Positions 1 to 8,927 of a DNA stretch of 64,000 nucleotides are shown in pieces. Location of the stretch: positions 1 to 64,000 of the forward strand of contig CAYGOT010000012.1 of assembly GCA_964351595.1 (NCBI GenBank). The letters run 5' to 3'. Each line of letters begins with the position of its first letter. Position 1 is the stretch's first letter. Position numbers and translations under genes: made by a program. The notes under the pieces are model-generated. The model had not been told where the DNA came from. It saw only the letters and a list, made by a program, of their open reading frames with translations, and made no database searches. This DNA is from UBA6059 sp964351595 (GTDB lineage: Bacteria > Bacteroidota > Bacteroidia > Cytophagales > Cyclobacteriaceae).

Positions 1-1344
1 GTAGTAGCTGGTGGCGACTGTGTAGATCGTTTCGTCGCGCTGTTTTTTATACTCCAGGGAATTGGTGAGCGTCATTGTCTCCAGTGCGGCTTTGCCGTGC
101 CAAATCTTCTGGTCATAAAGGCGTTTGTTAAGATCAAAACCGACGAACAGGTTTTGCGGTAGCCCGAGACCCACGGGATAGGGGCCGTTGGATGCACCGT
201 CGGAGAGGATGCTCCCCTCGGCACCCGGGAAGTAGTAAGTTGGCAGGTCATTCCAATACCATAGATAGTTGACCCTGGAGCTTACTTCTGGCAGGAGTTT
301 TTTTTTTGACTGATCGAGTTCCAACATCCTCGAGCGATGGGTCAAGTCCATCTTCCGAACATCTGCATTGTTTTGCAACGCCAATTCGATGCATGCATTG
401 AGGTCGTATGTGGGTGCTTGTGCCGAGAGCGATACTGTGGCCAGACTTATCAGAATAATGGCGGTGGCTTTGAACTTCTTTCCCGGTAGGGGAAGTAGCC
501 CCGGTATCTGATCCATGACTTGCTGATACTGAGGTCGCTTGGCCAGGTGATGCTTGTCCATCATTGGGATACTAATCCCCACGAACAGTATCACCATAGA
601 GAGAAACCCTACGCCTGTCCACCAGTAGGCATTGGGATCGACCGCAAGCGCGAACAGGAAAAGTCCCAACCAAAAAGTGATTTCTCCGAGATAGTTGGGG
701 TGTCTCGAGTACGCCCAGATGCCTTTGGTCATCACCGCCGCTTTATCCGTATTTTTTTTCACAAATGTCTTGAGTTGTTCATCGGCTATTAACTCCAGCA
801 CTGTTCCTAATACCGCAACAAAGGTTGCCAGGTAATCCAGGAAGTTAACCGGAGCGGTGGACTGTGCTGCATAATAAACAGGCATGCATCCGAGGAATAC
901 CCACACTGTAGGCATCAGGTGAATGCCTGACAGACTCACCAACGGATAAAAGACACCCGTTTTTTTGGCCAGGTCACCATAGCGCCAGTCTTCATGAACA
1001 AGGCCGGGCCAGCCGCGCGCCCAGTTGAGCGTTAGGCGGATAGCCCAAAGCCAGGTTACTATGAGCATTAGCATTTGGCGCATGTCATTGCCCTCTGGTG
1101 CCAAATGCAGAAAAAAGTATACTATCGGAACAGGAGCGACACTCCAATAGGGGTCATACAGGCTGGAGTTGCGAAAGATCATGCTCATGATGAAGACGAC
1201 AATCGTGGCGATCACATCTGCAAAGAGCGTATTCCATAGCGGGTCAGCTATGAGTCCCATGTCCAAACTGTAAATCGCAGCGTACCAAGCCAGCACATAG
1301 GTGACTAAGACGATAAAAAAGGAATACAGCCGATTGCTTCGCAT
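1..1344 (-). CDS. DUF1295 membrane domain fused in frame to TolC-like outer-membrane protein (3' end cut by window)
   Basis: An open frame runs from an ATG at 1344 to the window edge, 448 codons with no stop. Residues 1 to about 285 are a multi-pass DUF1295 / steroid 5-alpha-reductase-like protein, with the family motif YSRHPNYLGE near residue 212. At about residue 288 the frame passes directly into a lysine-rich stretch, a hydrophobic run ending SLSAQ, and then YDLNACIELALQNNADVRK, which is the typical N-terminus of mature TolC/OEP efflux proteins. The second half therefore looks like a complete TolC precursor start without its own stop/start boundary. An in-frame ATG at 516 (MDQIPGLL) could serve as an internal start for the TolC part. 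Seen: the frame is continuous. Inferred: either a real fusion, or two products from one frame. It is divergent from the sulfotransferase, 73 bases away. Confidence 0.8.
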   Translation of the reverse strand, partial: MRSNRLYSFFIVLVTYVLAWYAAIYSLDMGLIADPLWNTLFADVIATIVVFIMSMIFRNSSLYDPYWSVAPVPIVYFFLHLAPEGNDMRQMLMLIVTWLWAIRLTLNWARGWPGLVHEDWRYGDLAKKTGVFYPLVSLSGIHLMPTVWVFLGCMPVYYAAQSTAPVNFLDYLATFVAVLGTVLELIADEQLKTFVKKNTDKAAVMTKGIWAYSRHPNYLGEITFWLGLFLFALAVDPNAYWWTGVGFLSMVILFVGISIPMMDKHHLAKRPQYQQVMDQIPGLLPLPGKKFKATAIILISLATVSLSAQAPTYDLNACIELALQNNADVRKMDLTHRSRMLELDQSKKKLLPEVSSRVNYLWYWNDLPTYYFPGAEGSILSDGASNGPYPVGLGLPQNLFVGFDLNKRLYDQKIWHGKAALETMTLTNSLEYKKQRDETIYTVATSYY

Positions 1345-1417
1345 AGATTTGTGTTGATTAAGAAATAATGCCTGTCAAACAATGCTAATTTAAACCAAAG
1401 TGTATTACTCTTGACTT

Positions 1418-2536
1418 ATGTCGGAATTTAAAATACCACCGATCTCTACCATCATCGGCGGCACTTTCTCCAACAATATCAAGCTGCTCAGTAGGAATAG
1501 TGTAGATATAAACTACGCCCTCAAGACCTACAGCACCGCATTGATCACGATGTTGATCAGTCCTTTTCACTGGTATGAGAAGTCATATTTCGATAAAGTG
1601 CTGCGTAATTATTCCCCTCAAGAGTCGCCCTTGTTTATTCTTGGGCACTGGAGAAGCGGTACTACACATTTGCACAACCTCCTTTGTCAGGATCCAAATG
1701 CAGGCTATTTGACGACTTACCAGAGCGTATTTCCGAATAATCTTACCAGTAAGTCCATATTCAAAACCTTCATGAGAATGAATATGCCGGACAAGCGACC
1801 CGGGGATAATGTCAGGCTTGGGATTAGTCTCCCTCAGGAGGATGAGTTCGCACTAGGCAACATGAACCCTCATGCTTATTACAATTTTTTTTACTTCCCG
1901 AGGGGATATGCAAAGCACTACCGAGAGGCTGTGCATTTTGAAATCAGCAAGCAGGAGAAGCGGCAGTGGATGGATGACTATCGCAGGCTTATCTACAAAG
2001 CGAACTGGGATAGAAAAGGAATTTTTCCGGTAGTGAAAAATCCCGTGAATACTGGTCGGATCGTCACGCTGCTTGAGATGTTTCCTAATGCTAACTTCAT
2101 CCATATTCATCGCAACCCGGTCATTGTTTATCTATCAACTAAGAATTTCTTTACGCGATTGATGCCTACACTTCAGCTTCAGAATTTTGATGAGGAAGAC
2201 ATTAAGTCAATGATTGTGGAAGTCTATGATTGGTTAATGCACGCGATCATTACCGACCGACATCAGATACCAGCAGAGCAATACTTCGAGTTCGCCTTTG
2301 ACGAGCTGGAAAAAAATCCTAAAAAACTATTAGGTCAGATCTACGAGAAATTTCCGCTAGGGGAGTTTTCTAAGGCATGGACGCATTTTGATGAATACCT
2401 TCAGCGGCAGCAGAGCTATAAGAAAAACAGGCATTCGATCACCCGGGCAGAGCTCGATATTGTGTTGGATCGGTGGGGTTTTGCCATGGAAGAGTTTGGT
2501 TATGAAGTGCCTGAGAGTGTTGATATAATAGGTTAG
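1418..2536 (+). CDS. Sulfotransferase family protein
   Basis: This 372-residue protein likely transfers sulfate from PAPS to an acceptor that cannot be named from sequence. The 5'-phosphosulfate loop is clear at residues 76-84 (GHWRSGTTH), preceded by a hydrophobic strand. The 3'-phosphate-binding region follows at about 205-235, with VVKNPVNTGR and then HIHRNP. The length fits the Sulfotransfer_3-type bacterial enzymes. No signal peptide or clear membrane segment is visible, although residues 35-52 are moderately hydrophobic. It starts at ATG 1418, divergent from the DUF1295-TolC gene. A sulfatase lies 7 kb away but there is no direct link. Confidence 0.85.
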   Translation: MSEFKIPPISTIIGGTFSNNIKLLSRNSVDINYALKTYSTALITMLISPFHWYEKSYFDKVLRNYSPQESPLFILGHWRSGTTHLHNLLCQDPNAGYLTTYQSVFPNNLTSKSIFKTFMRMNMPDKRPGDNVRLGISLPQEDEFALGNMNPHAYYNFFYFPRGYAKHYREAVHFEISKQEKRQWMDDYRRLIYKANWDRKGIFPVVKNPVNTGRIVTLLEMFPNANFIHIHRNPVIVYLSTKNFFTRLMPTLQLQNFDEEDIKSMIVEVYDWLMHAIITDRHQIPAEQYFEFAFDELEKNPKKLLGQIYEKFPLGEFSKAWTHFDEYLQRQQSYKKNRHSITRAELDIVLDRWGFAMEEFGYEVPESVDIIG

Positions 2537-2564
2537 TGATTTTAGATGGCTTTACGGACGGACA

Positions 2565-2595
2565 TAAAAAAGTCTGAACCGACAGGCTCAGACTT
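2565..2595 (-). terminator. Intrinsic terminator for the lipoprotein gene
   Basis: Arms AAGTCTGA (2570-2577) and TCAGACTT (2588-2595) form an 8-bp stem. A run of A on the plus strand at 2565-2570 gives a U-run on the minus-strand transcript. It sits between two convergent genes, just past the stop of the minus-strand gene. Confidence 0.65.
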
Positions 2596-2620
2596 CAATA
2601 TTACAAAGAGAAAGCTATTC

Positions 2621-3199
2621 TTAAAGCTTTCTAAAGCTCATATTAAGTGAAACAGGAATAGCCACTTGCTGAACAGTTGCAAAACCGGGCTCTACTGCCG
2701 CGAGCAATAGCGGAGGCAATGGGATAGAGTTGACCAGGCCGCTCATCGATGTGCTGGTCTCCTGAAGGTTGACCAGATTCAAGGCTACTATATTACCATC
2801 AATCGTTATGGTCAGGTCAAGACCTGATCTATCACCATTCAAGCTCCATGATCCCGCTTCTTGAGATTTATCCTCCTGAGTACACACGTATAATATGTCA
2901 TTACCTTCTGCCAGCTCGATAGCTTTTGCCGTTGGGTTAGTGCATTCTATGTTGGCAAGAAACGAGGTAGCGATTACTGCTGTAAGGTCTGTTCCCGCTG
3001 GTAGCAGGAGATTGTCCCCTAGTGTATTAGTAGCAGTTACATCTGCCGCGAGTGTCGCCGAAGATATTTCCCATTGACCCAACAAAGGCTCCACAGTCGG
3101 TTCGCTATCATCATCTCCACATGCATAAATAAAAGCCATTGAAGCCATCATGATGCCAGTGAGTAATTGAATGTTTCTTCCTTTCAAAAAATTTTTCAT
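2621..3199 (-). CDS. Lipoprotein of unknown function, lipocalin-like
   Basis: A 192-residue protein if started at ATG 3199 (MKNFLKGRN). The longer upstream reading lacks signal-peptide character. A hydrophobic signal runs into the lipobox FIYAC, followed by GDDDSEP, the acidic patch common in Bacteroidota surface lipoproteins. The mature part opens with LLGQWEISSA and later has AGSWSLNGD, a pattern seen in small lipocalin-like or DUF5004-type beta proteins. That match is loose and no function is assigned. The gene is monocistronic, converging on the sulfotransferase with a terminator between them, and divergent from the TonB-dependent receptor. Confidence 0.7.
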   Translation of the reverse strand: MKNFLKGRNIQLLTGIMMASMAFIYACGDDDSEPTVEPLLGQWEISSATLAADVTATNTLGDNLLLPAGTDLTAVIATSFLANIECTNPTAKAIELAEGNDILYVCTQEDKSQEAGSWSLNGDRSGLDLTITIDGNIVALNLVNLQETSTSMSGLVNSIPLPPLLLAAVEPGFATVQQVAIPVSLNMSFRKL

Positions 3200-3349
3200 C
3201 TGTAAGTTTTTAACGTTAGGCTGTAAAGTGAATAATATTTTCATTGTTATCAAAAAAGAATCAACCTTGGTGTGCATAAAAGACGGCTCAAATAATATTT
3301 AGAAGCCTTATCTTTATTCCTCTTTTGCTCAACTAACCCATAGAATACA

Positions 3350-6151
3350 TTGAAGCGATTTTTTCTTCTCTCCTTATTATTCTTCTCACTATTGAAAATA
3401 GCCTCGGCTCAAACGACCAGGATTTTTGGCAAAGTAGTAGATCAGAATAATACACCTCTTTTCGGGATCAATATTGCGGTAGAGGACAAGACGATTGGCA
3501 CTATCACAGATGCAGAGGGTGTCTACCGTCTTGAAACTGACCTTGAGCCCCCGTACACCGTTCGTTATTCCAGTGTTGGGTTTGAGAGTAGGTTTTTTGA
3601 GGTGACCAAATACGGCGACTATGAGATGAACATGGAGTTGCCGGAGGCCACCCTGTTCGGTAATGAGGTGGTGGTGTCTGCTTCCAGATATGAGGAGAGT
3701 ATTCTCTCCACCGCCGCGAGTATAGAGAAAATCGATATCATCGGAATTCAGCAGGCGTCTGCAGCCAACTTCTACGATGAGCTGTATAAGATCAAGGGAG
3801 TAGACATGATCGTTCAGAGTCTGACCTTTCGCAACCCCAACAGCCGCGGCTTCAATGACAACACCAACTATCGATTGAATCAGTTCATTGATGGTGTGGA
3901 TAATGCATCACCAGGACTAAGCTTTTCAGCAGGTAACATTTTTGGGCTATCGCCAATAGATATTGAGAGCGTCGAACTATTAGTAGGGGCCTCCTCCGCA
4001 CTGTATGGGCCTGGTGGTATGAATGGTACTTTGTTGATGACCAGCAAGAGTCCATTTGAATACACGGGGCTTTCCGCTTCAGTACAAACCAGCCTTATGC
4101 ACGTAGGGGCCGAAGATATCAATGGGCCAAAGCCAATGCACGATGTGAGTGTGCGCTATGCTCAATCGTTCAATGACCGATTTGCCTTCAAAGTGACAGG
4201 TAGTCTGCTTCAGGCGGAGGACTGGCATGCCAATGACTTCCGGGATAAAAATGATTTGACCGACGCTGATGCCGATCGATGGACCAGTTCAGGCTTCAAT
4301 GGCGTCAATATTTACGGGGACGAAACGGCAGTCAACCTCGGGCTGTTCAAGGATCAGGTAGCTCAGGGCTTTGTGGAGTCTCAGGGTTTGGTGCCTGGTA
4401 CACCGGAATACGAAGAGCAATACAACTTCATCCGAAACTCGATACCGGAAGATGATGTGACACGTACCGGGTGGGAAGAGAGAAATCTTGTCAACTATAA
4501 TACCCAAAATGCCCGGGTCGGTCTGGGACTCCATTATAAGATCAATGATGATGTGGAAGCGATTGTGCAGTCCAATTATGGATTGGGTACGGCAGTATAT
4601 AGCGCGCAAAACAGATTTTCCCTTAATGACTTCTCGATAGTCAATTATAAGGCAGAAGTCAAAGGCTCTAACTTCTTTGCGAGAGCATGGGGGGTAAACG
4701 AAAAATCAGGTGAGTCCTATGACGCGGGTGGATTAGCTGCCCAAATGAATGAATCATGGAAGCCCAGTGAAGTCTGGTTTGAGGATTACATTGGAGGCTT
4801 CTTAAACGGGAAGCTTGGTTTTGGGCTCTCTGATGAGGATGCACACAACCTTGCTCGGACGAACGCCGACAACTTTGATCAGTTTGGTAACACGCCATTT
4901 CCAGATCGACCGTCCCTTCCTCAGCCGGGATCTGCTCGTTACAACCAGATCAAGGATAGCTTAATTGCCATGAATATTGCAGACGGTGGAGCTCAGGTAT
5001 TAGACAAGAGTGCGATGTATCAGGTTGAAGGTATGTACGACTTCCGCAATCAAATCAAAGGTTTCGGCTTGATGGTAGGCGCCCAGTACCGCGTCAATGT
5101 GGTCAATAGCGAAGGAAGTATCTACTTTGATGAGCCTGGTGACCCTATTACCATGTACACTTTTGGTGCTTATGCCCAGCTGTCCGATGAGTGGGTCAAT
5201 AAGCGTTTGAAGCCCACTTTATCATTCAGGTATGACAAGCACGAGTATTTTGAGGGTCAGGTCACACCACGATTTTCCTTCTCCTATGCAATAGATAATA
5301 CAAGAGAAAAGTTTGTTCGTGGATCAGCGCAAACCGCATTCAGGTTTCCTTCCGTCACAGATCAGTGGGTTGATCTGTCCGTAGGTCCTATCAATGTAGT
5401 CGGTGGTCATCCGGAGGTGCAGGACACTTACAATTTCACGGGCAACCCCGTCTACCCATTGAGTGGGAGCGATCCTATCTTCTCCGAGCCTGACTTGAGT
5501 GAGGGGGCGTTCGTCGTACCCGAATTTGCGCCGGAGAAAGTCACGGCCTTCGAACTCGGCTACAAAGGTCTCTACCTGGATCGCAGGCTGATGTTTGATG
5601 GATACATTTATTACAATACTTATAATGGGTTTATTGCCGCTCAAAACCTGGTGCAAAATCCGAATGATCCGGAGAACGAGCGCAGGTTTCAAACTACGAT
5701 CAGCATCGATGATCCTGTCAATGCCTATGGCTGGGCTGTAGGCGTGGATTATAAGTTTCCAAAGAACTACTTTCTGGGCGCCAACCTGTCTTACAATGAT
5801 ATAGAGTCCGACGCAGTGAGCAGGCCCGGTTTTCAGGTAAGGTTCAATACACCTGAGTACCGATATAATATCAATTTTGGAAATCGGAAGCTCACTGAGC
5901 GACTTGGCTTCAATATCAACTATCGCTGGCAACAGAGCTTTATCTGGGAGTCTTCATTCGGAGTGGGCGAGATACCGGCCTTTGGCAACCTCGACGCGCA
6001 GATTAGCTTCAAGCTGCCTAGCGTAAATAGTATGATCAAAGTAGGCGCCTCGAACGTACTCAACGACTACTACACCACCAGCTTCGGTAGCTCCAGTGTG
6101 GGAGGAATGTACTACATCACCTTTTCATTTGATGAGATGATGCGAAATTGA
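3350..6151 (+). CDS. TonB-dependent outer-membrane receptor with CarboxypepD_reg-like domain
   Basis: A 933-residue outer-membrane receptor for TonB-energised uptake of an unidentified ligand. Residues 1-20 are a signal peptide ending ASAQ. Residues 22-100 form the carboxypeptidase-regulatory-like beta-sandwich (VVDQNNTPLFGINI, then TITDAEGVYRL). The plug follows at about 105-235, with YRLNQFIDGVDNA and GASSALYGPGGMNG, and the rest is the beta-barrel. The start is a TTG codon at 3350, because no ATG gives a signal peptide in this frame. There is no SusD partner, so it is not a classic Sus pair. Its stop lies one base from the convergent next gene. Confidence 0.92.
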   Translation: MKRFFLLSLLFFSLLKIASAQTTRIFGKVVDQNNTPLFGINIAVEDKTIGTITDAEGVYRLETDLEPPYTVRYSSVGFESRFFEVTKYGDYEMNMELPEATLFGNEVVVSASRYEESILSTAASIEKIDIIGIQQASAANFYDELYKIKGVDMIVQSLTFRNPNSRGFNDNTNYRLNQFIDGVDNASPGLSFSAGNIFGLSPIDIESVELLVGASSALYGPGGMNGTLLMTSKSPFEYTGLSASVQTSLMHVGAEDINGPKPMHDVSVRYAQSFNDRFAFKVTGSLLQAEDWHANDFRDKNDLTDADADRWTSSGFNGVNIYGDETAVNLGLFKDQVAQGFVESQGLVPGTPEYEEQYNFIRNSIPEDDVTRTGWEERNLVNYNTQNARVGLGLHYKINDDVEAIVQSNYGLGTAVYSAQNRFSLNDFSIVNYKAEVKGSNFFARAWGVNEKSGESYDAGGLAAQMNESWKPSEVWFEDYIGGFLNGKLGFGLSDEDAHNLARTNADNFDQFGNTPFPDRPSLPQPGSARYNQIKDSLIAMNIADGGAQVLDKSAMYQVEGMYDFRNQIKGFGLMVGAQYRVNVVNSEGSIYFDEPGDPITMYTFGAYAQLSDEWVNKRLKPTLSFRYDKHEYFEGQVTPRFSFSYAIDNTREKFVRGSAQTAFRFPSVTDQWVDLSVGPINVVGGHPEVQDTYNFTGNPVYPLSGSDPIFSEPDLSEGAFVVPEFAPEKVTAFELGYKGLYLDRRLMFDGYIYYNTYNGFIAAQNLVQNPNDPENERRFQTTISIDDPVNAYGWAVGVDYKFPKNYFLGANLSYNDIESDAVSRPGFQVRFNTPEYRYNINFGNRKLTERLGFNINYRWQQSFIWESSFGVGEIPAFGNLDAQISFKLPSVNSMIKVGASNVLNDYYTTSFGSSSVGGMYYITFSFDEMMRN

Positions 6152-6152
6152 G

Positions 6153-6626
6153 CTACATCTTTACAGGCCTGTAAAACAGTAACTTTCCCTTCTTGACATT
6201 ATCAATGTTGAGCTCGCTGACACCCACTTTCCTACCGGAAAAACCGTTGTTCTGATGTGCGATCTTAAATGTGGTCGGAGAGATTACTTCATAAACCACG
6301 GCGGTATGGTGCTCCATGGTCTCAGTGTAGGTTGTATTCCCTTCTGTATATTGAATTTTGACCCCTTCAAACTGAATAATATCTCCCTCAATAACCGTTT
6401 CCTTTTTCGGATCATACTTGCGCCCATACTCATACGCGAGATCCCACTTGGCTCCATAGGCATTGAGAGGAATAGCCACAAGATCCCAGCATTCTCCTCT
6501 CCGCACTTGCTGACCAATATTCTCTTCGACAAAAGTTAGAATTTGCTGATTTAGTTCTGGTAATTCCTGAGCCTGAATTGTAAGGCTAAGACAAGCAATA
6601 GCGACAGTCAGTAGGTATTTGATCAT
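6153..6626 (-). CDS. Secreted cysteine-peptidase-fold (CHAP/BBC1-AIM3-like) protein
   Basis: A 157-residue protein with signal peptide 1-19 ending TIQAQ. The arrangement suggests a papain-like/NlpC-P60 fold: Cys46 in RRGECWDL, a GDIIQFEG beta strand at 81-88, His107 in EHHTAVVYEV, and HQNNG at 124-128 as a possible third catalytic residue. This resembles the BBC1/AIM3 cysteine-proteinase-fold domain more than canonical CHAP amidases. The substrate is unknown, and a cell-wall or protein target in the periplasm is an inference. It converges with the receptor gene with a single base between stops. Confidence 0.6.
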   Translation of the reverse strand: MIKYLLTVAIACLSLTIQAQELPELNQQILTFVEENIGQQVRRGECWDLVAIPLNAYGAKWDLAYEYGRKYDPKKETVIEGDIIQFEGVKIQYTEGNTTYTETMEHHTAVVYEVISPTTFKIAHQNNGFSGRKVGVSELNIDNVKKGKLLFYRPVKM

Positions 6627-6667
6627 ATGGCAAAAACGATGGTCAGGATGATAATGTTATCCCCAGG

Positions 6668-8146
6668 TCATAATTGCAGCAAGACTTTATGGAAGGCTTC
6701 AAAGAAGAGATTACGCTCTTCATCATTGAGGCTGGCAAAGCCGAGCCGGATATGATTGTGATCAAGCTGGTGTTGATCATATTTGGAGTAGCTGGGAATG
6801 ACCACTTTATGCTCCAGGAGCATTTCGGATACGGTATCCCAATGATAATCTTCATGTAAGCCGACCCAATAGGCCATGCCTCCACTGGGTCGCTGGAATT
6901 GCAGCATCCCTTCCGGTAGGGAAGCTAAAACATCTCCGAACAATTGCCATCTCTGCCGGTAAACCTGCAAGGCCTTTTTCGCATGACGCTGCACATCACC
7001 CATCTGAAATAGGTGAGCAAAGGCGCGTTCGAGTAGCGTATCTCCTTGTCTATCGACAATTCTGCGATATTGCGATGTAGCATCAATATACTGCTCCGGT
7101 CCAATCATGTAACCAATCCGATAGGCTGGAGCCACTAATTTTGATATGCCGCCTAGATAAATCACACGACCCTGGACGTCAGCACTTGCCAAGGGCATAA
7201 TAGGTGAGCGCTCATAGTGATAGTCATAATCATAGTCATCCTCGATTATAGCGAAATCATAGCGCTCTGCCAGCTGTAGTAGTTGAAGCCGACGCTCGGC
7301 AGTCAAGGTGGCAGTAGTAGGATGATGATGATGGGGTGTGACATAGACCAGTTTGATCCTATGCGATCTACATATCGCTTCAAGCGCTACAGTGTCAAGC
7401 CCATCCTTGTCTACGGCACAGCGTACGATCTCTGCCCCGGCATCCAGTAAGGTGAGGTCGGTGTTGATATAGTTGCTATCCCCAACGACCACCTGGTCTC
7501 CTGATTTTATCAAGGTCTGGCTTGCCAGGTAAATGCCCATCTGACTACCACGGGTTATGAGTATTTGCTCTGTCGATACATTGATGCCTCGCGTAGATTG
7601 CAGGTAGGATTGGAGCTGTGCCCTTAGATCAGCGTCACCTTTTGGATCTGCATATGACAGATGTTTGTACTGATAGCCGCGCCTGACTACATTTTTGTAG
7701 GCCCGGTTGATCAAATCAACGGGTGCCAATCGCACATCCGGAATTCCTTCATCTACTATAAGATGATGTGGAGGGTAGCTGTCGGTTCTTATCAGATGGT
7801 CTCGCCGCTTGTACCAGATCTCAGCTTTCTTATCCTCGGTTTTATCGTGCTCCTTGATTTTTACAGGACTATCGATCGGAAGCTTATTGATCACGAAGGT
7901 GCCTTTTGAAGGCTTGGCTACTGCCCATCCCTGACTGATCAGTTCATTGTAAGCAGCAATGACCGTCTTTCTATGCAGCTCCATGATCCCAGCCATTTCG
8001 CGGCTACCGGGTAGGCGAGTATCTGTGCTCAGCTGACCGTTCTTTATTAGTTCGACGAGCCCATTGGCTAACTGTAAGTAGATAGGAGTTGGGGCATTTT
8101 TGTAAAGCGTGAGTGACGAACTATATGGAAAAACCGGACTACTCAT
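6668..8146 (-). CDS. MocR/PdxR-type GntR regulator with aminotransferase-like domain
   Basis: 492 residues from ATG 8146; a TTG at 8200 would extend it but reads into the divergent promoter. The N-terminal 80 residues are a GntR winged helix (PIYLQLANGLVELIKNGQ, then LPGSREMAG). The rest is a fold-type-I PLP domain with the expected lysine in GGISKLVAP and the preceding DDYDYDYHYE region. Members of this family sense pyridoxal phosphate or amino compounds and usually control a neighbouring gene. Here the divergent gene encodes a pyridoxamine-phosphate-oxidase-like flavoprotein, so control of that gene, and perhaps autoregulation, is likely. Confidence 0.88.
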   Translation of the reverse strand: MSSPVFPYSSSLTLYKNAPTPIYLQLANGLVELIKNGQLSTDTRLPGSREMAGIMELHRKTVIAAYNELISQGWAVAKPSKGTFVINKLPIDSPVKIKEHDKTEDKKAEIWYKRRDHLIRTDSYPPHHLIVDEGIPDVRLAPVDLINRAYKNVVRRGYQYKHLSYADPKGDADLRAQLQSYLQSTRGINVSTEQILITRGSQMGIYLASQTLIKSGDQVVVGDSNYINTDLTLLDAGAEIVRCAVDKDGLDTVALEAICRSHRIKLVYVTPHHHHPTTATLTAERRLQLLQLAERYDFAIIEDDYDYDYHYERSPIMPLASADVQGRVIYLGGISKLVAPAYRIGYMIGPEQYIDATSQYRRIVDRQGDTLLERAFAHLFQMGDVQRHAKKALQVYRQRWQLFGDVLASLPEGMLQFQRPSGGMAYWVGLHEDYHWDTVSEMLLEHKVVIPSYSKYDQHQLDHNHIRLGFASLNDEERNLFFEAFHKVLLQL

Positions 8147-8164
8147 TTTGTGATAACTGGATGA

Positions 8165-8194
8165 TTGATATAGACCACTAAAATAATAGCTTTG
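8165..8194 (+). promoter_or_regulatory. Bacteroidota-type promoter for the FMN-binding protein
   Basis: TTG at 8165-8167 and TAGCTTTG at 8187-8194 are separated by 19 bases. This matches the TTG / TAnnTTTG pattern of the primary sigma factor in Bacteroidota. The predicted start of transcription lies a few bases before the ATG at 8207. The 60-base divergent region is also where the MocR-type regulator would bind. Confidence 0.6.
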
Positions 8195-8206
8195 TATCAA
8201 AGAACG

Positions 8207-8863
8207 ATGAAAATGGAATCATACGACAAATCAGATTATAATAAGGTGGTTCGTGGACCTGCAAGGGCAAAATATGATGTAGCGACAGTTTACGAAATCA
8301 TCGACAGTCATTTTCTCTGTCATGTTGCCTATGTGTATGAAGGTACTGCTATAGCTATACCTACTGGTTACGGTCGGGTTGGGGAAACCATCTACCTACA
8401 CGGCGCAATGGGCAATCGAATGCTCAAGTCATTGCTGGCTCAGGAAAAAGTAAGCCTGACCATCACTCATATGGATGGGCTGGTATTGGCTCGCTCTGTC
8501 TTTCACCATTCTTTCAACTATCGCTCGGTGGTAGTTTTTGGCTCGCCCAGACTTATTGAGGACGGAGCGGAAAAGGATGAAGCCTTACGCATCATCACAG
8601 AGAATATCATTCCCGGTAGGTGGGAGGAGGCGAGAGTACCCAATGAGGTGGAACTCAAGCGTACCCGGGTGATAGCCGTGGACATAGAGGACGCCTCTGC
8701 AAAGATAAGAGCGGAGGGTGTGAACGATGAGCCCGAGGACTTTGATTTGGATGTATGGGCAGGGGTAATTCCGCTTAAGGTCGTCAAGGGTACACCCTTA
8801 CCAGAACCTGACCTCAAGCACGGAGTTGAAGTATCTCCTTCCGTCTTGAACTATCACATTTAA
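8207..8863 (+). CDS. Pyridoxamine 5'-phosphate oxidase-like FMN-binding protein
   Basis: 218 residues from ATG 8207; the in-frame TTG at 8192 falls inside the promoter and is rejected. The protein has the split-barrel signature of flavin-binding PNPOx-like proteins: HFLCHVAYVYEGTAIAIPTGYGR, then IYLHGAMGNRML, and YRSVVVFGSPRLIED. Members of this group are often called NimA-like or general flavin-nucleotide-binding proteins. The substrate is not known and true PNP oxidase activity is doubtful. A strong hairpin follows the stop. The divergent MocR-type regulator is the probable controller. Confidence 0.85.
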   Translation: MKMESYDKSDYNKVVRGPARAKYDVATVYEIIDSHFLCHVAYVYEGTAIAIPTGYGRVGETIYLHGAMGNRMLKSLLAQEKVSLTITHMDGLVLARSVFHHSFNYRSVVVFGSPRLIEDGAEKDEALRIITENIIPGRWEEARVPNEVELKRTRVIAVDIEDASAKIRAEGVNDEPEDFDLDVWAGVIPLKVVKGTPLPEPDLKHGVEVSPSVLNYHI

Positions 8864-8865
8864 AC

Positions 8866-8897
8866 ATCAAAGGCTGACATTCTTGTCAGCCTTTGAT
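8866..8897. terminator. Bidirectional intrinsic terminator
   Basis: A perfect 14-bp stem (8866-8879 with 8884-8897) and a 4-base loop lie between convergent genes. The core arm is CAAAGGCTGACA. Poly-T tails are short on both sides, but stem strength and position support a shared terminator. Confidence 0.75.
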
Positions 8898-8927
8898 TTA
8901 CACATATTCAAAATGAGTTCAGATACT

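Noticed and set aside
5324..5932. A 202-residue open frame on the minus strand inside the TonB-dependent receptor
   Set aside because: It is antisense to a well-supported gene, with no start context or protein-like composition.
3350..6151. SusC-type glycan transporter
   Set aside because: No SusD-like partner gene is adjacent, and the plug does not carry the usual SusC features clearly.
6668..8200. Longer start (TTG 8200) for the MocR-type regulator
   Set aside because: It would read through the divergent promoter, and the ATG at 8146 gives the standard N-terminus.
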